NCBI GenBank assembly: GCA_002781265.1
Contig: PETS01000050.1
Coordinates: 1 to 16,966 of the forward strand
Source of the DNA: Candidatus Falkowbacteria bacterium CG02_land_8_20_14_3_00_36_14
Lineage (GTDB): Bacteria > Patescibacteriota > Patescibacteriia > Patescibacteriales > UM-FILTER-36-11
DNA length: 16,966 bases
Reading direction: 5' to 3'
The first letter of the stretch is position 1. Each line of letters starts with the position of its first letter. The position numbers and the translations under genes were made by a program. Below the pieces are notes generated by a model. The model was given only the letters and a program-made list of their open reading frames with translations, did no database searches and was not told the origin of the DNA. Positions 1 to 6,706 of this stretch are shown piece after piece.

Positions 1-56
1 TGACATTTCTATATTGCCGGTACTATGACATTATCATGTGGGCGGGACAAAAATTG

Positions 57-73
57 TGTTATAATTATATAAT
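57..73 (+). promoter_or_regulatory. Extended -10 promoter for the 89-residue protein gene
   Basis: TGTTATAAT at 57-65 is a perfect extended -10 element (TG, one base, TATAAT). A second TATAAT overlaps at 68-73, and GGGACA at 44-49 is a weak -35 for it with an 18-base spacer. Transcription would start about 13-20 bases before the ATG at 93. No Shine-Dalgarno sequence lies in the short A/T-only leader. Confidence 0.6.
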
Positions 74-92
74 ATAGATATAAATTAAATAT

Positions 93-362
93 ATGTTAAA
101 AAATAAAGAATTTGAAAAAATTGGTGATATAATGCATAAAAAGAAATTAATCAAGCCGCCGGCTTATATTTGGCAGGAATTGGCTTTGCGTATAATAAGC
201 GATTTAAACGTGCCAAATTTTAAACGAAATTCAGTTTTCAAAATTTGCAAAGAATATTCCAGATCTTATATAGAAAAATGCTTAAATGATACCAAAGAGC
301 TTTGCCATGACGGCCAATGCTGGAAATATTTTTTTAAGTTAATTAGTAGCCAGCCCCGTTAG
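93..362 (+). CDS. Small unrecognised protein (89 residues), cysteine- and aromatic-rich C-terminus
   Basis: I do not recognise a named family. The protein is basic, has no signal peptide or membrane segment, and looks cytoplasmic. The middle (about residues 21-35) reads KPPAYIWQELALRII. The C-terminal half has four cysteines (C52, C63, C71, C76) around an NDTKELC stretch and then WKYFFKL near residues 77-83. The cysteine spacing does not match a standard zinc ribbon. A good promoter in front, a probable terminator behind and a balanced composition support a real gene. The ATG at 93 was chosen because it fits the promoter; Met14 is an in-frame alternative. It resembles short conserved hypothetical proteins of Patescibacteria as I remember them, but no function should be assigned. 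Confidence 0.7.
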   Translation: MLKNKEFEKIGDIMHKKKLIKPPAYIWQELALRIISDLNVPNFKRNSVFKICKEYSRSYIEKCLNDTKELCHDGQCWKYFFKLISSQPR

Positions 363-379
363 AAAATTTTAAAAATAAA

Positions 380-406
380 AAAATAAGCCATATAACAGCT
401 TATTTT
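380..406. terminator. Probable bidirectional terminator between convergent genes
   Basis: AAAATAAGC (380-388) pairs with GCTTATTTT (398-406) around a 9-base loop. T-rich sequence follows on the plus strand (ATTTTTG from 407), and an A-rich tract precedes it, giving a U-tract on the minus transcript. It sits between the plus gene ending at 362 and the minus gene ending at 427, so it can serve both. The stem has only two G-C pairs. Confidence 0.65.
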
Positions 407-426
407 ATTTTTGTTTAATTTTTTTA

Positions 427-1215
427 TTATAATTTAAAATTCATTACTAAATAGCCGACTCCGAATGGGGCTTCATAAGATAAAATTTCCGGTTTATTAT
501 TAATACTATTTAAAATTCCTAAAAGCATAACTATTGATTTCAAACCGCATTCGCAAGCATCATGAATCAAATCGTGATTCATATTGAGTATATCTTTTAT
601 TTTTGAATTTGATAAATATTCTATTAATTTTTTGTCAAATTTTTTTGCTTTAGGTGAATAGCCCGAGGGTGCGTCTTTTGACAGGCGATGCGATAAATCG
701 CCGGAAGCGATAACAGCTACGCGGTTATTGGAAAGCACCAGTTCTCGTTTTAATAATTTGCCAAAATTATAATGCGATTCCAAGTCAAGGCCGGAATAAT
801 AAATCGGGATAATTCTCATGCCCGGCAAATGCTTAGTCAGATTATATAGCGGCACTGAAGAGCCATAATCCAATTTTTCTGTGGTAATTGACTGTATCGG
901 CGCCCGAGTTTCTAATCTTTCCCTTATTTTATAAGCCAAGCCGATATTCCCGTTTAATTTTACTTTTGTGGTGAAATCTCCAAATTCTTCAAAATCGCCA
1001 ATAAATTTTGGATTTAAATTAATACTAAAAGAATTCGGCTGAATAAAACCATGGGGAGATATAATAACAATAGTATCTATATGGCTGGTATAAATATATT
1101 CTTCTAATTTTCCATAAGCCTGGATTGTGTTTTTTAGCCGTTCTGTATTTTCTTTGCCGATAAAAGGTATTATTAATGGCGGATGGGGGACAATAGCCGA
1201 TAGAACAATAGACAT
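427..1215 (-). CDS. AmmeMemoRadiSam system protein B (class III extradiol dioxygenase-like / MEMO superfamily)
   Basis: This 262-residue cytoplasmic protein belongs to the LigB-like class III extradiol dioxygenase / MEMO superfamily, in the branch often linked to AMMECR1 proteins. It begins with the diagnostic VPHPPLIIP segment. Likely metal or catalytic positions are H11 (PHPP), H55 (SPHG), H176 (SGDLSH) and E248 (EAPFGVGY), matching the His, His, His, Glu pattern of LigB enzymes. Where I recall relatives having LDHG before VPLY, this one has LDYG with Tyr117, so one conserved His may be lost; an alignment should confirm that. The substrate is unknown for the bacterial family. The radical SAM partner lies at 5540-6556, but no AMMECR1 (protein A) gene is in the window. 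The gene follows the muramidase-like gene by 68 bases on the same strand. Confidence 0.88.
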   Translation of the reverse strand: MSIVLSAIVPHPPLIIPFIGKENTERLKNTIQAYGKLEEYIYTSHIDTIVIISPHGFIQPNSFSINLNPKFIGDFEEFGDFTTKVKLNGNIGLAYKIRERLETRAPIQSITTEKLDYGSSVPLYNLTKHLPGMRIIPIYYSGLDLESHYNFGKLLKRELVLSNNRVAVIASGDLSHRLSKDAPSGYSPKAKKFDKKLIEYLSNSKIKDILNMNHDLIHDACECGLKSIVMLLGILNSINNKPEILSYEAPFGVGYLVMNFKL

Positions 1216-1245
1216 ATTATTAAAATTAAAATATAAAATTTAAAA

Positions 1246-1279
1246 ATTATAAAATATTGATTTTTATATTGAACAATAT
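1246..1279 (-). promoter_or_regulatory. Possible promoter and dyad in front of the protein B gene
   Basis: On the minus strand a TATAAT -10 box lies at 1251-1246, about 30 bases before the ATG, without a convincing -35. Just upstream is a perfect dyad, ATATTG, two bases, CAATAT (1266-1279), where an operator might sit. The whole gap is nearly pure A/T, so chance matches are likely. Confidence 0.25.
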
Positions 1280-1283
1280 TATT

Positions 1284-2666
1284 TTATTTTGATATTTCAG
1301 ATATTGGCTCTCCATTATCATATATATTTAATATTTTTGGAGATACAGTAATTATATTTTGCCATTGATAGCCCAACTCTTCAAATAATTTTCCGGAAGT
1401 GATTGGCCGTTTGGTTGAATTAGCAATTATAAAAACGGCTGGGCTAGTTGATGATTTCAATAATTCTCCGTCATCAAATACTACCGGATCCGCAGTGTTA
1501 TAATCTAATAATTCTTCCTGGGTAGCAGGTATAATTTTTTTATTCTTAAATTTTGTTTTCAAAAATATTGGATCCCAAAGGGGCGCTTTTTTGCCCTCAA
1601 AAACCCAATAGACGCCTCCGGTAGTTTTATCCTGGAGAAGCGCGCCGGTAGGATAAGTAGAACTGGCGTTAATGGGCAAGCCCTCTTGGTAAGAATTAAT
1701 GTCTTCCCAGCTGGCGCTGATTACTTCATTGGGATTAAATCCTATTCGTCTAAATGCTTCATTGTCTGAAAATACTCTCCGTTTATTATCGACTAGCAAA
1801 TAAATTGAACCATTTGGAGACTGCACTAATGAATATTGAGGAAATTTTATAGGCGCTCCCTTTTCATATTTATCTAGATCGGATTTATTGACTATGATTA
1901 TTTTATTAATATCAAATCTGGAAGTGAGCGCTCCTTTGGTTAAAAAAGGGCGTTTTTTTCCATTTTGCAACAGCCAAACTCCAACTTCTCCTTCAGCTTG
2001 TAAAAGCGATCCGTCGATATAGTCACGGGAAAAATAACGCTGCCAAATTTTATAAAAATTATAATTACCGTTATAAACATGGGGGGTATAATTATACAGG
2101 GCAGCTGTAGCTCTATTGGCCGGTGTGACTAATGTATTTTTTTCATCAGAATAAGGGTTGGTGAATGTGTAAGTATAGCCTGCTTTATAAGTATAAAGTT
2201 GGGGATTATCCATATAATCTCGGAATTGAAGCGAGGCGCTATTAATTTGCTTCCAAAATCCTTGCCATCGGGGGTTGCATCCCGCATTATCGGGACATCC
2301 ATACCCGGCGGCCCAATCTAATTGTGTTTGGGATGGATTTTTATCTTCAATCAAACTTTGTTCTTTTTGCAATAAAACAATAATAAATTTCGGGTTCACT
2401 TGGTTTGTCACAGTTCTATCGTATATAATTTCAGCAGCAGACATTTTTTTCCCCCCAGAGTCTTCAAATGCACCATTGGCAATGTATCCTTGCTTGTTGT
2501 TTAAAAATTCTTTGATTGCTTCAAAATTCATTGAATTATAATCAAGAATTTCAACGTCACTTATTATATAATTTGGGTTAAAATTATCATCCGCTTTAGC
2601 AATTTCACCGCATAAAATAAATAATATAATTAAAATAAAAACAAATATAAATTTTTTGCTTTTCAT
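1284..2666 (-). CDS. Secreted muramidase-like protein with four C-terminal ~55-residue repeats
   Basis: This is a 460-residue exported protein. Residues 1-25 form a signal peptide: basic MKSKK, a long hydrophobic core, then AKA before DD as a likely signal peptidase I site. Cys19 lacks a lipobox. Residues about 75-212 form a lysozyme-like domain of a type known from actinobacterial and CPR surface proteins: NPKFIIVLLQKEQSLI with Glu102 the plausible catalytic acid, then WAAGYGCPD with C124 and C130 placed for a disulfide, then an aromatic-rich end at YKIWQRYF. Residues 219-455 hold four tandem repeats, each ending in a GxPI-like motif. The likely role is peptidoglycan cleavage or surface attachment; the exact activity is inferred. 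It has its own promoter and no ribosome-binding site. Confidence 0.8.
   Translation of the reverse strand: MKSKKFIFVFILIILFILCGEIAKADDNFNPNYIISDVEILDYNSMNFEAIKEFLNNKQGYIANGAFEDSGGKKMSAAEIIYDRTVTNQVNPKFIIVLLQKEQSLIEDKNPSQTQLDWAAGYGCPDNAGCNPRWQGFWKQINSASLQFRDYMDNPQLYTYKAGYTYTFTNPYSDEKNTLVTPANRATAALYNYTPHVYNGNYNFYKIWQRYFSRDYIDGSLLQAEGEVGVWLLQNGKKRPFLTKGALTSRFDINKIIIVNKSDLDKYEKGAPIKFPQYSLVQSPNGSIYLLVDNKRRVFSDNEAFRRIGFNPNEVISASWEDINSYQEGLPINASSTYPTGALLQDKTTGGVYWVFEGKKAPLWDPIFLKTKFKNKKIIPATQEELLDYNTADPVVFDDGELLKSSTSPAVFIIANSTKRPITSGKLFEELGYQWQNIITVSPKILNIYDNGEPISEISK
1302..2012 (-). repeat. Four tandem protein repeats at the C-terminus of the secreted muramidase-like protein
   Basis: Units are residues 219-273, 278-332, 340-394 and 400-455 of the protein at 1284-2666. 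Each follows the same plan: a leucine pair, a short polar turn, a hydrophobic strand (VWLLQNG, IYLLVDN, VYWVFEG, VFIIANS), a K-R/K-x-P-like turn, then a helix, and a terminal GAPI, GLPI, ADPV or GEPI. The repeats are diverged in sequence, so they are old. They look like small beta units that could bind the cell wall or a surface polymer. Confidence 0.78.
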
Positions 2667-2698
2667 TATTATTTAGTTATAATTAATTCAATGTTTTT

Positions 2699-2727
2699 AT
2701 TATAGCATATTTTATCAACATATTCAA
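2699..2727 (-). promoter_or_regulatory. Sigma70-type promoter with extended -10 for the secreted muramidase-like gene
   Basis: On the minus strand the -35 is TTGAAT (2727-2722), the spacer is exactly 17 bases, and the -10 is TATAAT (2704-2699), preceded by TGC to give an extended -10. The predicted start is near 2692, about 26 bases before the ATG at 2666. The -35 begins one base after the clpB terminator stem ends, so the two signals are packed end to end. Confidence 0.8.
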
Positions 2728-2760
2728 TAAAAGCATCCGGATATTATTTGGATGCTTTTA
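2728..2760 (-). terminator. Rho-independent terminator of clpB
   Basis: An 11-base-pair stem, TAAAAGCATCC (2728-2738) with GGATGCTTTTA (2750-2760), encloses an 11-base loop. Read on the minus strand, the stem ends in UUUUA followed by UU. It lies 26 bases beyond the clpB stop codon and separates clpB from the promoter of the next gene. Confidence 0.8.
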
Positions 2761-2786
2761 ATTACGCTTTAAATTTGTTTTTAATT

Positions 2787-5426
2787 TTATTTAACAGCCA
2801 TAGTTATTTTATCTTTGATATTTAAATTAATATTTACTTTATCGCCTTCTTTAATTTTACCTTCAATAATTTCCAGGGCTAATTCGTCCAAAATCATATT
2901 TTGGATAATTCTTTTAAGCGGTCTAGCCCCGAAAGTAGTATCATATCCTTTGGTAGACAGCATTTTTTTAACATTATCAGCTATATTTAATTTTATATCC
3001 TTATTTTTTAACCTTTCTTTTACTTTAATCAGCTCTAAATCGATAATTTTTGTCAATACCGCTTTACTTAAACTTTTAAAGATTACAATTTCATCAATGC
3101 GGTTCAAGAATTCAAGCTTAAAATGATCTTTTAGTATTTTATCTATTTTTTCCTTCATTTCTTCCCCAAGAATATTATCAATCTCTTTGGCGGAGCTGGC
3201 ATCGGAAAAGCCGATAGAATATTCCTTGATAATTTCATTACCTAAATTTGAAGTCATTATAATTATTGTATTTTTGAAGTTTACGCTTCGTCCTTTAGAG
3301 TCTGATAATCTGCCATCGTCTAAAATTTGCAGCAAAATATTAAAAATTTCCGGATGAGCTTTTTCTATTTCATCAAATAAGATCACGCTATAGGGCCGCC
3401 TTCTTATTTTTTCAGTAAGCTGTCCGCCTTCTTCATGACCGACATAACCCGGGGGAGAGCCGATAATTTTAGCCACGCTATGTTTTTCCATAAACTCACT
3501 CATATCTAATCTGATTAATGCCGATTCATCGTTAAACATAAATTCAGCTAGGGCTTTTACGAGTTCGGTTTTCCCCACGCCTGTCGGACCGACAAATAAG
3601 AATGATCCAATCGGCTTTTTTTCTTCACTGATTCCAGTGCGTGAACGCCTAAGAGCATTAGCCACCGATTTTATGGCTTCATCCTGCCCGACCACCCGCT
3701 GGCTTAATTTTTTTTCAATTTTGGAAAGTTTTTTAATATCAGATTCAAGCATTTTTGATACCGGTATGCCGGTCCAGTGCGAAACTACTTCAGCAATATC
3801 TTCTTCATCAACTTCTTCTTTTAATATTTTTTGTCCGGATTTTTGAATTTTAGCTAATTTATTTTCTTGCTTTTTAACTTCTTGCTCAAGGGAAGGTATT
3901 CGGCTGTAGCGAATTTCCGCCACTTGAGTTAAATCATCGCCGCGGCGTTCAATTATTTCCGCCTTAGCTTTAAGCTGGTCAATATTTTTTTTAGATTCTC
4001 TTATTTTGCTGATAATATTTTTTTCATTTTTCCAATGAAGTTCCAACTGGTTTGCCTTTTCTTTAAGCTGGGCCAATTCTTTATTTATATTTTTAATTTT
4101 TTTAATTGATTTATTATTTTTATCGCTTATCAAGCCAGCTTTAGCAATTTCCAATCTTTTAATTTCCCTTTTTAAATTATCCAAATCAGACGGAGACGAA
4201 TCAATTTCCATGCGTAAAGCCGAAGTAGCTTCGTCCATTAAATCCACGGCTTTATCAGGCAAGAATCTATCAGTGATATAACGGGCAGATAGCTTGGCGG
4301 CCGCTACCAGAGCATTATCGGTTATTCTTACGCCATGATGGATTTCATATTTTTCTTTAATGCCGCGCAAGATGGCAATAGTATCATCTATATTCGGCTC
4401 CGCTACCATAATCGGCTGAAAACGGCGTTCTAGGGCGGCGTCCCTCTCAATGTATTTTTGGTATTCCTTAGTAGTAGTAGCTCCGATGGTTCTTAATTCT
4501 CCGCGGGCCAAGGTTGGTTTAAGCATATTAGATGCATCCATTGCCCCTTCAGAAGCACCTGCGCCTACTAAGGTATGCAATTCATCAATAAATAGGATAA
4601 TTTTACCTTCTTTTGATTTTATTTCTCTTAAAACCGCCTTTAAGCGGTCTTCAAATTCTCCGCGGAATTTAGCGCCGGCTAGCAGAGATCCTAAGTCAAG
4701 GCTTACTATTTCTTTATTTTTTAATGTTTCCGGAACATCACTGGCCACTATACGTTGAGCTAATCCTTCAACCACGGCGGTTTTTCCTGTTCCAGCTTCG
4801 CCGATAAGCACCGGGTTATTCTTAGTGCGTCTGGTCAGAACCTGCATTATTCTCCTGATTTCATCGTCACGGCCGATAACCGGGTCTAAATTCTTTTTTC
4901 TAGCCTGCTCGGTAAGATTATAAGTATATTTTTCTAAACTGCGGAATTTTGTTTCCGGGTCAGGGCTGTCAATTGTTTGCGAACCGCGCAGTTCGTTTAG
5001 TATATTTAAAACTTTACTATATTCAACATTAAAGCCAAGTAAAATATCCTGGGCTTTTGATTTGATGCTGATTAACGATAAAAGAATATGCTCGGTTGAA
5101 ATAAATTCATCACCAAGCATTTCTGATTCTTTTTTGGCGCGTTCTAAAACCATCGCTACTTCAGCCGTGCCTTGCACAATGCCTAAATTTAATTTGCCGT
5201 AAGTTGAGTTTTTCGGCAGGCTGTCTATGGCTGATATTGTTTTTTCCAAAACTAAATCATAATTAATATTTAATTTTTCCAGTACCGGCTTAGTCAAGCC
5301 CTCATGCTGGTTTAAAAGGGATGCCAATATATGCAGGGCCTCAATATGATGCTGGCCGTTATCCTGGGCGATTATTTGGGCATTTATTATTACTTCCTGT
5401 GATTTATAAGTGAATTTATCAAACAT
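2787..5426 (-). CDS. clpB: ATP-dependent disaggregase chaperone ClpB
   Basis: ClpB is a hexameric cytoplasmic AAA+ disaggregase that, with DnaK, threads aggregated proteins through its pore. At 879 residues it is full length. Order of domains: N-terminal Clp repeat domain (1-150); first AAA+ module with Walker A GEAGTGKT (209-216), Walker B ILFIDE (277-282) and pore loop GAKFRGEFE, where Phe254 stands at the usual Tyr; coiled-coil M domain (about 405-525), which marks ClpB rather than ClpA or ClpC; second AAA+ module with Walker A GPTGVGKT (613-620), Walker B VILFDE (681-686), pore Tyr661 and sensor/arginine-finger region near NRID (775-778); and C-terminal D2-small domain. No ClpP-binding loop is apparent. 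A consensus promoter and CIRCE site lie directly upstream, so HrcA heat-shock control is expected. It has its own terminator. Confidence 0.97.
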   Translation of the reverse strand: MFDKFTYKSQEVIINAQIIAQDNGQHHIEALHILASLLNQHEGLTKPVLEKLNINYDLVLEKTISAIDSLPKNSTYGKLNLGIVQGTAEVAMVLERAKKESEMLGDEFISTEHILLSLISIKSKAQDILLGFNVEYSKVLNILNELRGSQTIDSPDPETKFRSLEKYTYNLTEQARKKNLDPVIGRDDEIRRIMQVLTRRTKNNPVLIGEAGTGKTAVVEGLAQRIVASDVPETLKNKEIVSLDLGSLLAGAKFRGEFEDRLKAVLREIKSKEGKIILFIDELHTLVGAGASEGAMDASNMLKPTLARGELRTIGATTTKEYQKYIERDAALERRFQPIMVAEPNIDDTIAILRGIKEKYEIHHGVRITDNALVAAAKLSARYITDRFLPDKAVDLMDEATSALRMEIDSSPSDLDNLKREIKRLEIAKAGLISDKNNKSIKKIKNINKELAQLKEKANQLELHWKNEKNIISKIRESKKNIDQLKAKAEIIERRGDDLTQVAEIRYSRIPSLEQEVKKQENKLAKIQKSGQKILKEEVDEEDIAEVVSHWTGIPVSKMLESDIKKLSKIEKKLSQRVVGQDEAIKSVANALRRSRTGISEEKKPIGSFLFVGPTGVGKTELVKALAEFMFNDESALIRLDMSEFMEKHSVAKIIGSPPGYVGHEEGGQLTEKIRRRPYSVILFDEIEKAHPEIFNILLQILDDGRLSDSKGRSVNFKNTIIIMTSNLGNEIIKEYSIGFSDASSAKEIDNILGEEMKEKIDKILKDHFKLEFLNRIDEIVIFKSLSKAVLTKIIDLELIKVKERLKNKDIKLNIADNVKKMLSTKGYDTTFGARPLKRIIQNMILDELALEIIEGKIKEGDKVNINLNIKDKITMAVK

Positions 5427-5453
5427 ATAATAAAAAATTTAATAAATAATCTA

Positions 5454-5480
5454 TTAGCAATCAAATATTAAGAGTGCTAA
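5454..5480 (-). promoter_or_regulatory. CIRCE operator (HrcA-binding site) of clpB
   Basis: Read on the clpB strand, TTAGCACTC, a 9-base spacer, then GATTGCTAA. This is the CIRCE consensus (TTAGCACTC-N9-GAGTGCTAA) with one mismatch in 18 arm bases. It starts four bases after the -10 box, so it covers the transcription start, the classic place for HrcA repression. The hrcA gene is not in this window. Confidence 0.95.
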
Positions 5481-5484
5481 AATT

Positions 5485-5513
5485 AATATAGTATATCCCA
5501 TAAAATATGTCAA
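5485..5513 (-). promoter_or_regulatory. Sigma70-type promoter of clpB
   Basis: On the minus strand: perfect -35 TTGACA (5513-5508), 17-base spacer, -10 TATATT (5490-5485, five of six consensus bases). The transcript would begin near 5478, inside the CIRCE site, leaving a leader of about 50 bases before the ATG. Confidence 0.88.
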
Positions 5514-5539
5514 TCCCAATAAATTATTAAACAACAGGT

Positions 5540-6556
5540 CTATTCTATTATATCTAAATTTTTATCACATTGCGGACAATTGCCATGTTTATCGAATCTT
5601 TCAATGTGATAGCCGAAACGGTTAATAACTGATTCTCCGCATTTGGGGCAATAAGTGTTTTCTTTTTGATCACCGGGAATATTGCCAACATAAACGTATC
5701 TCAGTCCGGCATCTTTGCCTATTTCATAGGCCTGATAAATCAAATCATCGCCGGTTGTCGCTAGTTCTTTTAATTTCCAGGATAGGTCAGGCGAAAATTT
5801 AGAAATATGCCAAGGGGTATCCGTATCAAGCTCGGATGCAATAAATTCCGCTGCTTCTTTAAGCATTTTTAAATCAGACGACAGCGAAGGAATTATTAAG
5901 GTAGTAACTTCTAAATGAACTTGTTCTTTTTTGAAAAATTTTAAATTTTCTAATACCGGGCCAAGTTTTGCCCGGCAATTATTTTTATAAAATTTTTCAT
6001 CCATTGATTTCAAATCAATATTAATCGCGTCTAGATAGGGGATAATAGACTGCGAGCATTCTTGGCTCATATAGCCATTAGATACCCATACATTTTTTAT
6101 ATTTTTATCATGGGCTAATTTCATAATATCAAGAGCATATTCAGTCCAGATAGTCGGCTCATTATAAGTGTAGGCAATGGATCGGCAATCATTATAGATA
6201 GCTTCGGAAATAATTTTTTCCGGATTGATCGGCGTTGTATTTTCTAAATTTTTAGCCAGATTTTTTATTTGGGTAATATTCCAATTTAGGCAATTAGCGC
6301 AGGCAAAATTGCACCCTAAAGTACCGATAGAATAGCTTAAAGTACCGGGCATAAAATGAAAAAAAGGTTTTTTTTCAATAGGATCGATATTAATAGCCGC
6401 CGGTTTGGCATATATTAAAGAATAAAGTTTGCCGGCTATATTTTTTCGCGTTCGGCATAGGCCGAATTTATTATCTGCAATAAGGCAGAAATGGCTACAA
6501 AGCCGGCATTGGACTATATTATTTTCTTTTTTTTGGTAAAATTTTGCTTCTTGCAT
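5540..6556 (-). CDS. amrS: AmmeMemoRadiSam system radical SAM enzyme
   Basis: This is a 338-residue radical SAM protein of the AmmeMemoRadiSam (PflA-like) type. The [4Fe-4S] motif is CNFACANC, with C82, C86 and C89 in the standard CxxxCxxC spacing, and the YTYNEPT segment at 129-135 is characteristic of the family. An N-terminal cysteine cluster (C17, C20, C24, C34) and a C-terminal pair of CxxC motifs (C303/C306 and C327/C330) look like metal sites; the latter is a rubredoxin-like zinc ribbon. Its length fits the family. It probably modifies or activates a partner together with AmmeMemoRadiSam protein B, encoded about 4 kb downstream on the same strand; the reaction is unknown. It ends 113 bases before clpB with no visible terminator. 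Its own promoter is not obvious in the A/T-rich upstream gap. Confidence 0.92.
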   Translation of the reverse strand: MQEAKFYQKKENNIVQCRLCSHFCLIADNKFGLCRTRKNIAGKLYSLIYAKPAAINIDPIEKKPFFHFMPGTLSYSIGTLGCNFACANCLNWNITQIKNLAKNLENTTPINPEKIISEAIYNDCRSIAYTYNEPTIWTEYALDIMKLAHDKNIKNVWVSNGYMSQECSQSIIPYLDAINIDLKSMDEKFYKNNCRAKLGPVLENLKFFKKEQVHLEVTTLIIPSLSSDLKMLKEAAEFIASELDTDTPWHISKFSPDLSWKLKELATTGDDLIYQAYEIGKDAGLRYVYVGNIPGDQKENTYCPKCGESVINRFGYHIERFDKHGNCPQCDKNLDIIE

Positions 6557-6671
6557 AGATTTATAATAAAAGAAAGCGTTTAATAAATATATTAATTACA
6601 CAGTTAATTCATAATCATTGTTGAATATTTATTAATTTTGTAAGTTAAGTAATATTGTTTTATAAAAATCA

Positions 6672-6700
6672 TTGATTAAAGCCATAATATAAATTATAAT
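6672..6700 (+). promoter_or_regulatory. Promoter predicted to give a leaderless mRNA for the glycosyltransferase-Nudix gene
   Basis: -35 TTGATT (6672-6677), 17-base spacer, perfect -10 TATAAT (6695-6700). Only six bases separate the -10 from the ATG at 6707, so transcription should begin at or within a base or two of the start codon. The alternative CATAAT at 6683-6688 has no -35 at the right distance. Confidence 0.7.
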
Positions 6701-6706
6701 AATTAT

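Noticed and set aside
1..32. TGACATT repeated at 1-7 and 26-32
   Set aside because: Two copies of a 7-mer at the window edge, with no further copies or regular spacing; nothing to build on.
1266..1279. ATATTG-AA-CAATAT dyad as a terminator of the muramidase-like gene
   Set aside because: The loop is too small for a stable hairpin, and the minus strand continues with A residues rather than U residues; noted only as a possible operator.
2275..2541. Plus-strand open frame of 88 codons
   Set aside because: It lies wholly antisense within the secreted muramidase-like gene, which has clear domains and a promoter; the frame has no upstream signals or recognisable motif.
4450..4758. Plus-strand open frame of 102 codons
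   Set aside because: It is antisense to the first ATPase module of clpB, one of the most conserved regions in the window; a shadow frame.
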